A stretch of DNA of 64,000 bases from Brasenia schreberi (lineage: Eukaryota > Streptophyta > Magnoliopsida > Nymphaeales > Cabombaceae). The stretch's first letter is position 1. Every line of letters begins with the position of its first letter. Location: assembly GCA_036023115.1 (NCBI GenBank), contig JAYKKT010000041.1, positions 5,940,501 to 6,004,500 of the forward strand, written 5' to 3'. Shown piece by piece: positions 20,826 through 32,191 of this stretch. The position numbers and the translations under genes were made by a program. The notes beneath the pieces were generated by a model, which saw only the letters and a program-made list of their open reading frames with translations, was not told where the DNA came from and made no database searches.

Positions 20826-21979
20826 GATCTGGACTAAATTCCAGTTTTCGAAAATTTATAAGGATAGCTGCCCTGAGACATGTGAATAAGGTGCAAAAGC
20901 AAACTCATATGACCCTAAGTGAGAGAATTCGCACTTGTGAGAGAGCGGAGTCTTCAAAATCGTGGTTACATTTCAAAATCCTTCTTCTTACAAAGAAAGG
21001 CCTAGTTCAACATAGCAAGATACTTGCAAGTAGTACGTGCTATTTCTAAATAGGCTGATCTGGAATGGATCGAGTGTATGCTTGGGATAAGTCCTCCCCT
21101 CTTCTCTTCTCCTTCCAAAAGGAAAACAAAGGCCCAAAACAAAAGGGAATTTCCCATTCAAAGTCTCTTTCCAAAAGAAAGAAACCAGAATTTAAAAGAA
21201 AAATCGATTCTCTTATAAAAAAGAGGGATTAAAGAAAAAATACTCCCAAAGGGAGACCCTCGATGAAAAAAAGGAAAAAGAGGCCAAAAAGCTCAAAAAG
21301 AGCAGTTTTCCGCCTTCTGTGCCTTAAACCATGGGACGCTTAAGAAGGGACTGTGGTATCTCTTTCCCATCCCTGGCTTATCCCAAGCTAAAGCATGGTT
21401 CATTTCGAGGAATCCTAAAGTAAAAATAGGATTTACTTACTTGAATTTCATCTTGTTTGAGAATTCGACGTTTCGAGTAAGGCGTAGGAATTTGAAATGA
21501 AGCTTGTTTTCTTATAAAACCTCCGCTAGATAAGCGAGTATTAAGACTCAAACAAGAGCAAGCACGAAGAGCTCGAGATCCTTAGGATCGAGGCTCAAGA
21601 CAGTTGTCCCTTTTTGTAAATAGCTTTTGTAAATAAGTTTTGAAAACCGAACATCGAACAGCATAGGATTTGCTCACTTGGAGCAATAGACCTTGTAAGT
21701 CTCTAGAGTTCGACCATATCTGGTCTCTGGGAGGTCGCCACTCTTGGCACCACACCCATGTCATTTGCATTCCACGCATGGTACTTGCATGAACATGATC
21801 CCATTTAGGACCAGATTCCATAGTAAAACCCTTTGGCGTGATATCTCCTCCTACCAAAGTTTGTAAATTGAGATTTTGCTAAAAATGGGACGATCCCATA
21901 TTCTTCGTGGCTAGATCTAGGGAGACATTGAAAGGGGTATTTGTCATCTTTGCCCTTATCCAAATCTATTTGGACAAGG
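20826..21979 (+). other. 3' untranslated region of Element 2
   Basis: About 1.15 kb with no gene. It contains A-rich text with GGGATTAAAGAAAAAATACTC, similar to Element 1 near 5880 and to Element 3 near 54780-54960 in reverse. The small frames here are not conserved. Confidence 0.65.
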
Positions 21980-21994
21980 CCAAAGAGGGGCATC
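21980..21994 (+). promoter_or_regulatory. Polypurine tract of Element 2
   Basis: CCAAAGAGGGGCATC directly before the TG of the 3' LTR, identical to the tracts of Elements 1 and 3. Confidence 0.82.
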
Positions 21995-23628
21995 TGTAAA
22001 CACCCCGAAATCCCACGAATTCCTTAAACAAACCTGGTTTTGTAAAAGCAGCCCCAAAGGGCCATTTTTGAGTCTGGAAACCTAGGAGCCTTCTAGACAA
22101 CCCTGTACATATGTTTTAAACTCTGTATTTCAAAAATATATAATATAGCTTTTGAAAACCTTTTTAAAACATGTTTTGAAACCCCGAAGTGGCTTGGCCC
22201 GATTAAGACAAGATCAGGAAAGCTAAAAAGAGCCCGGAACCGGAGCACACGTCAAGCCCGGCACAACAACTCTTGTATCTGATTCACACCCCCAGGATCT
22301 CGAACGTCCAAGACCCTGTTCTTATCAAAATATCATTTGAAATCATCTCCGGAAGGCAGAAACGGAGGCGGACGACCATGTTGGCGAAGACCCAACGCAG
22401 ACGGAGTACTGATGCTGTCAGGCCCCGCACGAATCGTCCATTTCGAACCCAGCTCGAAGGAGTCAGAGTTCAGTTTGGATTGGATCTGGACCATATATAT
22501 CTAGATCCCAATCCAAACCCATGTGTGGACTTGGATTTGGATATAGAGATCCAATCCAATATCCATATCTATGGCCCACATCACCTTCTCATAAATGGAG
22601 GTAGGGCCCACTTGAAATTCACGTGGGATCATAGGCATGAGAGAGAGTGGGGATGGATAATATCAAGAGGGTTGTAATTAAGCTTGACTTGTGTGTCAAG
22701 TTTGGGGTTAATCATGTGGGTTAACCTAATTGAGTGGGTTTAAGCTTGTAATTAGCCAAAACCTAACCTAGGGCTGCACCAACATGATATGGTTAAAGTC
22801 TATGGGCCATGCAAAGGGAGCTCCTTCACCTAAACCTAACCTAAAACACCTAATCCAAGCCTACCCCCTAATCCACTCCTAATCTTAGCCTAATCACCTA
22901 ACCCACTTCCCTAATCGCGGCCTAATCCCAACCTAATCACCTAACCCACTTCCCTAATCCTTCCCTAAACCTAGGTTAATTTCCCTAATCCTAGCCTAAA
23001 CCTAGCCTAATCACCTAACCTAGCTCACTAAACCTCACCCTAAAACCCAACCACCTAACCTAGCCCTAAACCCCTAAACCACCCCTAGCCCACAATCTAC
23101 CCAAACCACTAGTTTTCAAAATATCTGGCCCAACCCTTTCCAACCCACCTTATCTACATACCACCCTACCTAAACCACCTAACCACTACCCCAAACCCCG
23201 CCCTAACCAACCTACCCATCCCTATTTAAACCCCCCCCCTTGGGGGCGGGTTTTCCTAGCTAGTGGCTTCACCCATCCCAGCCGGGTCCCTTCCTTCCCC
23301 AGGTCCAGCCGAGTCCCACCATCTCCCACCTGCTCCACCTGCACCGCCACCTGCTCTCCATCCCACCACCATCTCCTAGCCGGACGCCACCACCATCTCC
23401 CAGCCGGACGCCACCGCTTGCTCTCCATCCCAACCACCCGGCTTCTCTCTTCCATCCACCGCCTCTCCCCATTCAGTAAGTACCCCCCCCAACGTTACCT
23501 AACTCCTTCTGTACTCCCTCTCCATTCCTAGCCACCCACCATACCATCATCTCACCTACACATAAGCCCTTTGCTGCCACCATTATCCCTTAGCCGAACC
23601 TAGCACAACCTAAACTACCGGTCACTAT
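21995..23628 (+). repeat. Truncated 3' LTR of Element 2
   Basis: Matches 10804 to about 12435 with scattered substitutions and small indels (for example a 6-bp loss near 22540 and a 9-bp gain near 23333). Similarity stops at ACTACCGG(T/C)CACTA, and unrelated AT-rich sequence follows. The last ~1.56 kb, including the donor-like site, tandem repeats and U5 hairpins, are lost. Confidence 0.88.
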
Positions 23629-24884
23629 ATTTTTGCAGCAACAACTGAAATTGTAACTTAGTTATTGTAGACACTTCAAGTCGAGAACTAGGTGATGTCA
23701 AGTCATTGGGATTCCAACTTAAAATGGTCTCAATACATAAAGAAATATAAAAATGTGCTTGTGAAAACCACTAAGGCCCTTTTCGAATCAACCCTTTTCT
23801 TCACCAAGTGTTGTTTGGATATAGGAGAAAGCAATACATATGTCATGTTACAATGTCGAGATCAATATCTCATTGATGTGCGTGCAGGAGCCTATCTTAG
23901 CATCAGAGAGGTTTCTTGACTACGCCATATTGAGACCAACTTATCTATTTTGGGTTTCTTGATTGAGTTGTGAGAGACCTAGAAGGTATTGCATGGATGC
24001 ACATGAATTGGGTATTTTCTAAGGTTGAGTCTTATCATGTTGGATTTAATAGGAAGTTCAGTTTTTGGTTTGTTTAGTATAGTATGCTTATACATAGCTA
24101 AGTTGGACCAGCTACGCACTATGAACAGTGTAACCAATTTTCCCTCAATATAAGAGAACCGGGTAGCCTTATGTTAGGAGTTGGTCAATCATTGCCATTT
24201 TGAGAGAGAGAAATTGGTGCTAGACGTGATGTAGGTGGAATCTACGACTCCCTAGTTGATTGATCTTCATCTTGCTACTCCTAGAGGCTAGAGTCGTACA
24301 ACACAGGGGTGTCGACCATCGAACAGTGCTGTAGAGTTTGTCGTATGCACTCCTCTCTTCGTTTTGTATTGATTGGTCATCCATTGATTAATAAAGGAAT
24401 CTCTATTGAAGGCTTTGTATCTCTAGTGTTTAATCAAATTTATGCTTGAAGAGGTACATGAGTTTATGCCTTTACTTATTATTAAAAAACCATATCTTCG
24501 CATAATATTCGTTCGTTGGAAATTTGAAGGATTGGTTACAACGAGTTGCTAATGTTGGTCATGGGAACTCACTAAGTTACAAATGTTCTAGAGAATATCA
24601 TAAAGATGTGATGTATGGTTTTCAATATATTGAGTTAACATTATTTCGATAATCATTGAAGCTCTATTATAAATTCTTATTTGAAGACGTTTTAATGGTT
24701 TCGCTTAAAACTTCAAGTTTTACTGTACGATCTACATAGTCAATTTTCACCTACAATAATATCAAAATTCATAATGTTTAGATCATACATATGTTACAAA
24801 TTAAAGATGATATGAATGTAGGCATATGTAATTAAAAGTTATATCACCTCAAGTTCATCCCAAATATTCTCGAACTCTTAACAT
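23629..24884 (+). other. Intergenic segment
   Basis: About 1.25 kb with no supported gene. A 75-codon frame at 23692-23919 has no recognised domain. The stretch 24050-24440 has the look of an LTR leader (AATAAAGGAATCTC near its end), but no partner copy is in the window. Confidence 0.5.
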
Positions 24885-26030
24885 TTTCTTTTTCTCAAGT
24901 CTCATACAACAACAACAACAACAACAACTAAACCTTTTCCCATACTAGATGGGGTTGGCTACATGGATTCTTTGTTTCCACAGATCCCTATCGTGTGCCA
25001 TGTTAGCAGTTAACTCCCAATAAGCTAGATCATTCTTTATTGTTTCTTTCCAATACTTTTGTGGTCGTCCTCTACCTCTTTTAATACTTTCCAAATTTAG
25101 TTTTTCTAACCTTCTTACAGGTTCTTCTTTTGATCTTCTTTCTATATGTCCAAACCATCTTAAACGATGTTCTCTCATTTTATCCTCTATTGGTGCCACT
25201 CCTAATTTGTTTCTAATAACCTCATTATGTATACGGTCTTTTCTTGTATGACCACTCATCCATCTCAACATCTTCATTTCTGTCACAGACATCTTTTGTA
25301 CATGTTGATGATTAACTGCCCAATACTCAGAACCATAAAACATGGCAGGCCTAATTGCTGCTCTATAATATTTACCTTCTAATTTTAATGGTATCTTCTT
25401 ATTACAAAGAATACCTGATGCTCCTCTCCATTTTAACCAACCAGCATTAATTCTATGTGTAACATCTCCATCAATTCTTCCATCACTTTGAAAAATTGAC
25501 CCTAGGTATTTAAAACTTTCCTTTTGGGGAATGCAATGTGTGCCAATTTTAATTTCTATGTCCTCTGAAGTAGCCAAATGATCAAACTTACATTCCATAT
25601 ATTCTGTCTTTGTTCTACTAAGTCGGAGGCCTTTGCTTTCTAATGTTTCTCTCCACAGTTCCAATTTTCTATTAACTTTTTCCTTAGACTCCTCCACTAA
25701 TACAATGTCATATGCAAATAACATACACCAAGGTACTTCATCTTGAATATGCTTTGTTAACTCATCCATCACTATTATAAATAAGTATGGACTTAAAGTT
25801 GATCCTTGATGTAACCCAATATTAACTTCAAAAAAGTCTGTCATTCCTTCATGGATCCTCACACATGTTTTTGCACCATCATACATGTCTCTTATAAGGT
25901 TAATATATGTCAATGAGATACCTCTTTTTTCCAAAGTTCTCCAAAGAACCTCCCTCGGTACCCTATCATAAGCTTTTTCTAGATCAATAAATATCATGTG
26001 AAGGTCTTTCTTTTTTTCTCAGGTCTCATA
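24885..26030 (-). mobile_element. RTE-type LINE fragment, 5'-truncated, with target-site duplications
   Basis: The 3' end lies at the left and carries a (TTG)n tail on the minus strand, seen as (CAA)n at 24907-24928; short simple-repeat tails are known for RTE LINEs. The body ends near 26007. Both flanks carry a TTTCTTTTTCTCAAGTCTCATA-like sequence (24885-24906 and about 26008-26030, slightly diverged), which I read as the target-site duplication. The endonuclease and first RT motifs are missing, consistent with 5' truncation on insertion. Confidence 0.85.
24945..25997 (-). pseudogene. LINE reverse transcriptase remnant
   Basis: A 350-codon open frame begins within RT ([19 protein letters not shown]), continues with [20 protein letters not shown] and has FAYDIVL where active LINE RTs have FADDIVL; the first catalytic Asp is changed to Tyr. 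After RT comes a conserved C-terminal part with [20 protein letters not shown] and [12 protein letters not shown], as usual for plant RTE elements. The frame is otherwise uninterrupted, so the element is not very old, but it lacks the endonuclease and is catalytically dead. Confidence 0.88.
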
Positions 26031-26409
26031 AAGTAGAAAAACATTATCTATCTTACAATAGCAACCAAGGGCAATAATAAAAATAATATGATTTGCATTC
26101 GTACCTAAAAAGTAGAATATGCGAATATGATGTTGTTATTATAAAATAAAAATAACACAATAACAGAGTTTAAGATACTCTAAGCCTCCTCATACATACT
26201 CTTTTTATTGCATACTTTTGTGGTATGCGTATATGAAAATACGAAAGATTAAGTTATTTAATATAATAAATATATTATAACTTTATCATAATAATATACC
26301 GTTTATAAATAATGTCACATACTTAAATGTATGTCACTATTGGATCCATCAATTACCAGTTTTTTTATGCTAATGCGTTTTCAAAGACATATTTTCTCTA
26401 TAAGGCAAC

Positions 26410-26825
26410 AATACTATATGTTAGGACCATCATTGTGTAAGTTAATATATAAGTAATTTTGACTACAATAACATAAGCATGAAAAAATATAGTGCTATTA
26501 ATTTGAAGAAAAATACGCTATATGTTAGGATCATCATTGCACAAGTTGATATATAAGTAATTCAGACTACGATAGCATAAGCATGGAAAAAATAAAAATA
26601 TTAATTTGAAGGAATACATGATATATTTTAGGATTATTGTTGTAAAGGTTGATACAAATTTTGACGATAATAACATAAGAAAGCAAAACCATAATACCAT
26701 TAATTTAAAAAACATGCTACATGTTAGGATTATCACTATAGAGGTTGACATATAAGCAATTTTAACCACAATAGTATAAGTATGTAAAATCATAATAGAA
26801 TTAATTTTAAAGAAGGATGTATTTA
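26410..26825 (+). repeat. ~100-bp tandem repeat, four units
   Basis: The word TTAGGA(C/T) recurs at 26421, 26525, 26628 and 26724 (steps 104, 103, 96), each followed by CATCATTG- or TTATTGTTG-like text, GTTGATATATAAGTAATT, ACATAAGCATG and TTAATTTGAA. The units are diverged. No coding meaning is seen. Confidence 0.75.
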
Positions 26826-28349
26826 AATCAATCAATTGTTAACTAACCTTTCTAGCAACTCTCTCTTTCAATGTGAATAATTTTTCTTTGATATGTGTGT
26901 ACCAACATATATATCTGAACAAACACACTTATAGTATTATATACAACTTATATGAGTTGCTCCAGTATGGATGTACTTTCATCTGATACATTCTCCATTG
27001 ATAATTCATATTTATCTCTTAACCTCCAATGGTAAACTATATCTCAATTTTGTTTATTTTGGTCTCTTGAATATTATACTTGAAATGCTTGCTATGAAAA
27101 TTTATATGGCTTATCATGATGTGATTTCTTAGAGGTATATACTCATGCTAACTTCATTTCATCTACTTTTATTTGACTTTTATAGCATACAAGGATAGTT
27201 GAACAAAAACCTAAAAGGTTTAGAGAAATACAGAACTTCAACAATGTCTACTAAAACTCCATAATACACACCTCTTTGTCTACCTATTGTTGCAATACCA
27301 TTATTTTGTTTGTGATAAACTCTATATAGCACTCAAACATCGAATTTATAACCATGAATATATAATGATTTATATTGTATAATAAAATTTGAAAGCCCTA
27401 TACCAAATGAATAAATATCCTCATAAATGTTATTAGTACATATCTATATATATACACATGTAAGTTGTGGTTACAAATTATATTTAAACAAATTAATCAT
27501 GAAAAAATGCATACTATACTTGTATAATCTTTAAACCAATCCACAAACCACTTGTATAACTTTCATTGAATCATATTTGTACTATCATTAGAATATTGAC
27601 TCTGCAAGATTATCATATATGTGGAAACCAACACATATTGAACCGATAGTATTCGTACCTTTTGCATAACGTATATAATGGTTATGTAAATTGTATGGTT
27701 GTGATATATGGATAATTACATACATTCATGAGGAAACATTATGACAAATTGCTAGATTTGTTTTAATAAGTATGTGGAACATTATCATTTCTAGTTCCTG
27801 ATGAATTCAAAATGTTTTGTACATGTCAAAATGGGAACCTGTGGTTGAATATGAAGGCAATTCATGTGGCTACGGCGGATATAGTTTTAGAAAGAATTGT
27901 TGGACATATTTCTGAATCTTAGAAAAATTGAATGTAGAGGAATCCTTATGTTCGTGCATTGTTAAGTTTCTAAAGCCAATCTTGGAAATTATGCCCTTTT
28001 AGCACATTGCACTTAAGAATAACATTTAAGCGGATTGGAAGATTGCATTTGAACGTAAAAATAAATAAATATGTACTTTCCCAAATAGTAAATTTAGACG
28101 TTAATAGCTACCAATTCCCATTGAAATTTTCTCTTTTCCGTACTTTCAGAATGAGAAAAGCGATCCCTAGTTGGATTGGGTTTCTAGTAGGTGATTTTAT
28201 TTCCAAGGATTTTTAATGTCCACCATATATATGAAAACATCTATGAGCGAACGCCCTTGTGGAATGTATCATTTACGTGGCACTATCGCTTGTAGTTCTA
28301 ATGGTCATACCTAAAACTTGAGTCTGTCACTCACCTGGAAAAACCAATA
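26826..28349 (+). other. AT-rich intergenic segment
   Basis: About 1.5 kb of AT-rich sequence with no domain-bearing frame. It lies downstream of the truncated TIR gene, where the NB-ARC exon of a complete TNL would be expected; I see no P-loop, Kin-2 or GLPL text here. Confidence 0.6.
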
Positions 28350-28569
28350 TTAACAAACGGTATATCTCCTTATCATCATAGCATGTTGATTACAGTAATA
28401 GGATGTTAATATCCAAACCATCTCATTAATCAATACCCTCTTCCCATTCCAATAAAGAACTTGTAATATCGGGATTTGACCATTTTCGTCAATGAATTCA
28501 TCCGTCGGAATCTTGCTTAATGCACGTTGCACATCCTTAAGTATCACATTGATTAGGTTCGCTTCGTTC
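28350..28569 (-). pseudogene. Exon 2 start of truncated TNL
   Basis: After the acceptor TTGTCAG the frame reads NEANLINVILKDVQRALSKI, typical of the TIR-NBS linker. The following residues (DENGQIPILQVLYWNGKRV) do not resemble the normal continuation to the P-loop, and a TAA stops it at 28350-28352. A CCAG-GTGAGT donor-like site follows at about 28337. Confidence 0.6.
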
Positions 28570-28682
28570 CTGACAAGATAAAATAGCAAGTAATCAAGCT
28601 AATTTGGATCTGACAAAGACATGAAACCCTCTTCAACAAAAGAAAAACATTATGATGTTACCAACAGCTCTCTAAATTCGGG

Positions 28683-28795
28683 CACCGATAGCTCAACCGC
28701 ACGGCCCTTAGACGCCCTCGACGCTGTTAGGGGGTTCGACTCCTGGGAGGTACATGGCTTGGGCTTCCCATTGCAACCAAAAACAAAAACTTTTG
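28683..28795 (+). mobile_element. tRNA-derived SINE-like insertion in the TNL intron
   Basis: A box-A-like TAGCTCAACCG (28689-28699) and a perfect box B GGTTCGACTCC (28733-28743) are spaced as in a polymerase III promoter. They are followed by a ~35-bp body and an A-rich end (AAAAACAAAAAC). The acceptor-stem halves do not pair, so this is not a tRNA gene. It lies inside intron 1 of the truncated TNL, in the opposite orientation. Confidence 0.55.
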
Positions 28796-28832
28796 AAGAT
28801 TTTCCTTTAGAGAGAGAGGACAACCGGATTAC

Positions 28833-29410
28833 CCAATAGCTTTGGCGGTGAGGACGTAGCCAGACATCTTTCCGACCTGGCTTAGTGCTTGCTTCCATTC
28901 CTTCATTTTCTCCGCGTCTTCCATCTTTTGGTGCTTGGCAAATCCCTTCGCAAACGGTCCTTTTAGACTCCTATCATCCGAAGGCTCGACATCATAGAAT
29001 ACGGGAATGATGAGCCTTTTGCATTGAACGATCTTGGCGAACTCCATCAGGCACCATCGAGACTGTGCATAGCGCTTGGAGAAGATGGGTATGAAGATAT
29101 TCGATCTCTCAATGTATTGTATCAGCGTATTGATCCTCTCTCCCTTCTTCAAATCAACATTGTCCTTGAAGACTCGTATGCCGCGCTCTTTCAATTTTTG
29201 ATGGAGATGGCTGGTGAACCCCCTTCGAGTGTCTTCACCTCGAAAGCTCAAAAATACATCATAATCGAAGGATGAATTTTCTGCCGCTGAAGGAATGCCT
29301 GAACAGGAGGAGGATGACGTGCGTTGCGCTTCTGCTGCGGGCAAGTTATTCTTGGCTTTTTTGTTCAAACCTTTCCTCTTGTGCCGGGGTGCTAAACTTT
29401 GTCTTTCCAT
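28833..29410 (-). CDS. TIR domain exon
   Basis: TIR domains of plant immune receptors oligomerise and cleave NAD+ to start defence signalling in the cytosol. The exon has a basic, Ser-rich N-terminal tail of about 48 residues, then YDVFLSFRGEDTRRGF (50-65), a BB-loop-like DNVDLKKGERI (83-93), and YAQSRWCLMEF (114-124), whose Glu123 is at the place of the conserved catalytic Glu. IPVFYDVEPSDDR (135-147) follows; the common form is VEPSxVR, so this loop is slightly altered. The start ATG at 29408-29410 is the first in frame. No stop or frameshift lies within the domain. Confidence 0.82.
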
Positions 29411-30129
29411 CTTGTAGTCGATGTCAAAAAGAAATTGGAATCACGAAGACGCAGCAGCCGTCCTCCTGTTCTCACAAACTCTCTCTCTCGAATGAGGTCT
29501 CTCCATTACAACTACAACTTGGTACCTGAGGAAGCAGAGCGCGCCGATGAGAATGATAATGGTTATAAATAATAGAGAAAAGTGACTTAATTGGTGAGAA
29601 TTGATACGCACATTTTTTTTGTTGGGCTTTTCTAAAAAATATTATTATTTTCATTATTAAAATGTCCTTCAACTCCAAAATGAGACCTCCTTTCCTCATG
29701 AGTAAATCTGCTTTCTATTATTATTTTCGGTCGTTCTTTTTTTCTTTTTTTACTTTCATACTTTTCATATTGCTGTATCAGACAATTACTTTCAATAAAA
29801 GAATGAATCAAAATTTGTTAAAAAATAGAAAAAGAAAGAATAATATGAAACAAAGAAGAAAGAGATAAAAATGGCTTACTCAAAGAGAGATTTGTCAATT
29901 TATACTCTTGACTTGATTTTGTTTTTTTATTTTTTAATTATTTTGAATGATTTTTAATTGATGAAAAGAGATTGAGTGAAAGAGTAGAGTTAATGGAATT
30001 GGGTGGGAGAGGAGAGAGAAATGTTTAGTTGAATGTAAGAGAAAAGAATATTTTTGTGGAAAGTAATTTTGGTATTTAATAGAAAAAGGAGTGTGAATAA
30101 TAAAAGGATGTGAAGATAGTAGTGCCCAT
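29411..30129 (+). other. Upstream region of the truncated TNL
   Basis: AT-rich, with no supported gene. It should contain the minus-strand promoter of the TIR exon. A TATAAAT-like text on the minus strand (rc of ATTTATA at 29563-29569) lies about 155 bp upstream of the ATG. Confidence 0.4.
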
Positions 30130-30280
30130 ATTATTGTTTCATATATTTCTTTAAAGTTTGTAATTTTGGTGAATCATCAAAACATTATCAAATGTTTAGG
30201 TAATAAATTTAAAAGCATGTGTTTCAAACAAAGCAATACATCCTTCTTCAAAATCTCAATCCTAAAGTAAATACCATTAG
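30130..30280 (+). repeat. Dispersed duplicate, copy 1
   Basis: TATTGTTTCATA...TTTCT, GTGAATCATCA.AACATTATCA and TGTTTCAAACAAA, then CTTCTTCAAAATCTCAAT, recur in the same order at about 33015-33225. It probably reflects duplicated TNL flanking sequence. Confidence 0.65.
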
Positions 30281-30289
30281 ACGTTTCCA

Positions 30290-30960
30290 ATGAATGACAA
30301 AAAGATAGAGTGTCGGCAGAGGGAGAAGAGGGATTCTCTAAACAGTTGGAAGAAAAGAACACCGGATTTTTTTTTCTGTTAAGAATCTGAATGGTCATTA
30401 AGAATCCATGTAATCAACAACACTTGATGCAAGAGAAAATGAGTCATGGGTTTTGGGCATAGAGAGCTCAAGTGGATCCTAGAACAAATATTCCCCAGCG
30501 AATGAATCAAAACTCTGTGCAGAATAGAGGAAGCAACGAGAAGAACATCCAACAATTAGATAGAACACAAATAGTTTATCACAAGAAGCTAACAAGAGTG
30601 CATTTGAGCACAAACTATACAACAATCAAGCCTTTCCCCATACTACATGGGGTCTGCTATATGGATTCTTCGCTAGCCGTTAACACAATATAAACAAGAT
30701 TCATGTCATCCTCTTTATCTTTTAACATTTTCAATAATATCTTCTTATGAGAGTGTCCTTATGATCTTTAGAGAAAAAAGGTGGAAGAAAGTACTTCAAG
30801 TTGAACTGTAATATTTACCGATAGCTGCTGACCTTGTTGTCTGTATAAAAGGGTATGGTTTTCACCTTATTCTATGATATTTTGGAGAAGTAGCCTTATG
30901 ACAGATCGAGTTCAAGAAGTTGTTGATGACCATATAACTGACTTCATTTAGTATTCAAAA
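30290..30960 (-). pseudogene. Collapsed TNL relic (3' flank joined to first LRR exon region)
   Basis: 30300-30610 matches 42600-42920, which lies downstream of the TNL at 43575-48966. 30765-30960 matches 48590-48760, the donor side of that gene's first LRR exon, including text equivalent to GATATTTTGGA and CAGATCGAG(C/T)TCAA(C/G)AAG. In the intact order these segments are about 6 kb apart, so the whole LRR body has been deleted here. No frame remains. A short RTE tail fragment (30617-30690) sits at the junction. Confidence 0.7.
30617..30690 (-). mobile_element. RTE LINE 3'-end fragment or derived SINE tail
   Basis: ACAACAATCAAGCCTTTCCC, CATACTACATGGGGT and TATATGGATTCTT match the 3' end of the LINE at 24907-24975. 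Only about 70 bp are present, which suits a very short insertion or a SINE sharing the LINE tail. Confidence 0.6.
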
Positions 30961-32093
30961 ATTTACTATATATATATAGTACCATATTTCGATTACCATT
31001 ACCATTTATGGATGACAGGAGGTGATGCTAACAATGTGTTGTTGACCTTGTTGGCACTATCTTCATTCAACCATTAAACAGGATCGAATGGCTAGAGTTT
31101 CGTATATATAACAATGAACCATTAAATGTGATCCGCTAGAGTTCGATATATATATGAAACTAGATCCTAGCACTACATTGCTTTTTCGTGGCAGGAGTAT
31201 AACATAGTAAATTTTTTTATTAGACTTTTAGTCCCAAGAGGCAATGGTGATACAATAGCATGCAGGATTCGAGGTAAGCTCTTTCTATATATATATTTAT
31301 ATATAACCAGAATTCAATAATCCAGATATTAAACATGCATACACATTCACATCCACAAATATATAAACACACACATGTATATATATAACAAAACAAAAAA
31401 AGGCTGTTTTGCTTATAATATCCATTGCATCTCTATCTCTCTGTACCGTAGGTCAAGAGAGATTAGCTTTGTATGTAATTGGTCAGGTCTAGCCAAGAAT
31501 CTTTGGACTTTGTCTCCAACGAAAAAGTTGAAAACAAGAAAACTTTCTTGATTTCGTCAACAGTGCAAATCTTTTGCATCAAAGTGGGAAGCGTGTAGTA
31601 CCCATCTTATTTATACTCGAAAATTTATCCACAATTTCTTTATTTGAAAAGTTGGATTGTTTCAGTTCAAAAAATACTAATGTTTGCGCAATTTCCTTAG
31701 AGAAGAATTTGCTGAAATTTTGTGAAAGAAAATATTGATGTATTATTTGAAGTTGCTGGCTTCACATTAAAATTTTCATGATTTAGTTTGCGTTAATTTA
31801 ACTATGTTAATATGGCACATGATCGACCCTTATGAAAGTAAAAAATATATATAACTAACTCCATTTAGTATAGGAAAAGGTTTAGTTATTATTGTTGTTT
31901 AGCGCTTAATAAGTAATGTTCCTTTTCTTAGGGTTTCAAAGAATCCAACTAATAATGCTCCTGGAGAAGGACAATGTCAGATTTACCTAGACCATCACTC
32001 AAACATTATGGTACCCAGACCATCACTCACAAGAATGGACACGAAAACAGGATATGAGAAACTGCAACTCTCCAAGAATTAAGAAACATGGAA

Positions 32094-32096
<3 letters not shown>

Positions 32097-32188
<92 letters not shown>
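32097..32188. repeat. (AT)n microsatellite
   Basis: About 46 uninterrupted AT units; the open frame of alternating Tyr-Ile on the minus strand is an artefact of it. Confidence 0.97.

Positions 32189-32191
<3 letters not shown>

Larger units (their letters stand above)
10804..23628 (+). mobile_element. Element 2: Tat/Ogre-type Ty3/gypsy retrotransposon, 3' LTR truncated
   Basis: Layout is 5' LTR (10804-13996), primer-binding site, gag, protease, pol (RT, RNase H, second archaeal-type RNase H, integrase), 3' untranslated region, polypurine tract and partial 3' LTR (21995-23628). The second RNase H after the usual one, the long LTRs and the CHHC-type knuckle pattern are known features of the Tat lineage. 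Lesions are a frameshift near the gag-protease junction, three stops in pol, and loss of the last ~1.56 kb of the 3' LTR. The internal region is close to Element 3 in protein sequence, while the LTR upstream part is more diverged. Confidence 0.93.
28350..29410 (-). pseudogene. Truncated TNL gene (TIR exon plus start of exon 2)
   Basis: Exon 1 (29410-28833) encodes a whole TIR domain. It ends ATTGG before GTAATC, and the next exon begins after TTGTCAG at 28569 in the matching phase, so the spliced text reads AKAIG-NEANLINVILKDV, the usual TNL exon-2 start. After about 20 more codons (RALSKIPTDEF) the text departs from TNL sequence and reaches a stop at 28350-28352. NB-ARC and LRR are missing. 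TIR-only proteins exist in plants, so a short product is possible, but truncation of a full TNL is simpler. The neighbouring relic at 30290-30960 shows that this is a tandem TNL cluster. Confidence 0.75.

Noticed and set aside
24050..24440. Solo LTR of another copia element
   Set aside because: The style fits, but no second copy, clear ends or target-site duplication is present.
28683..28760. Functional tRNA gene
   Set aside because: Box B is perfect, but the acceptor stem does not pair and the rest does not fold as a tRNA.
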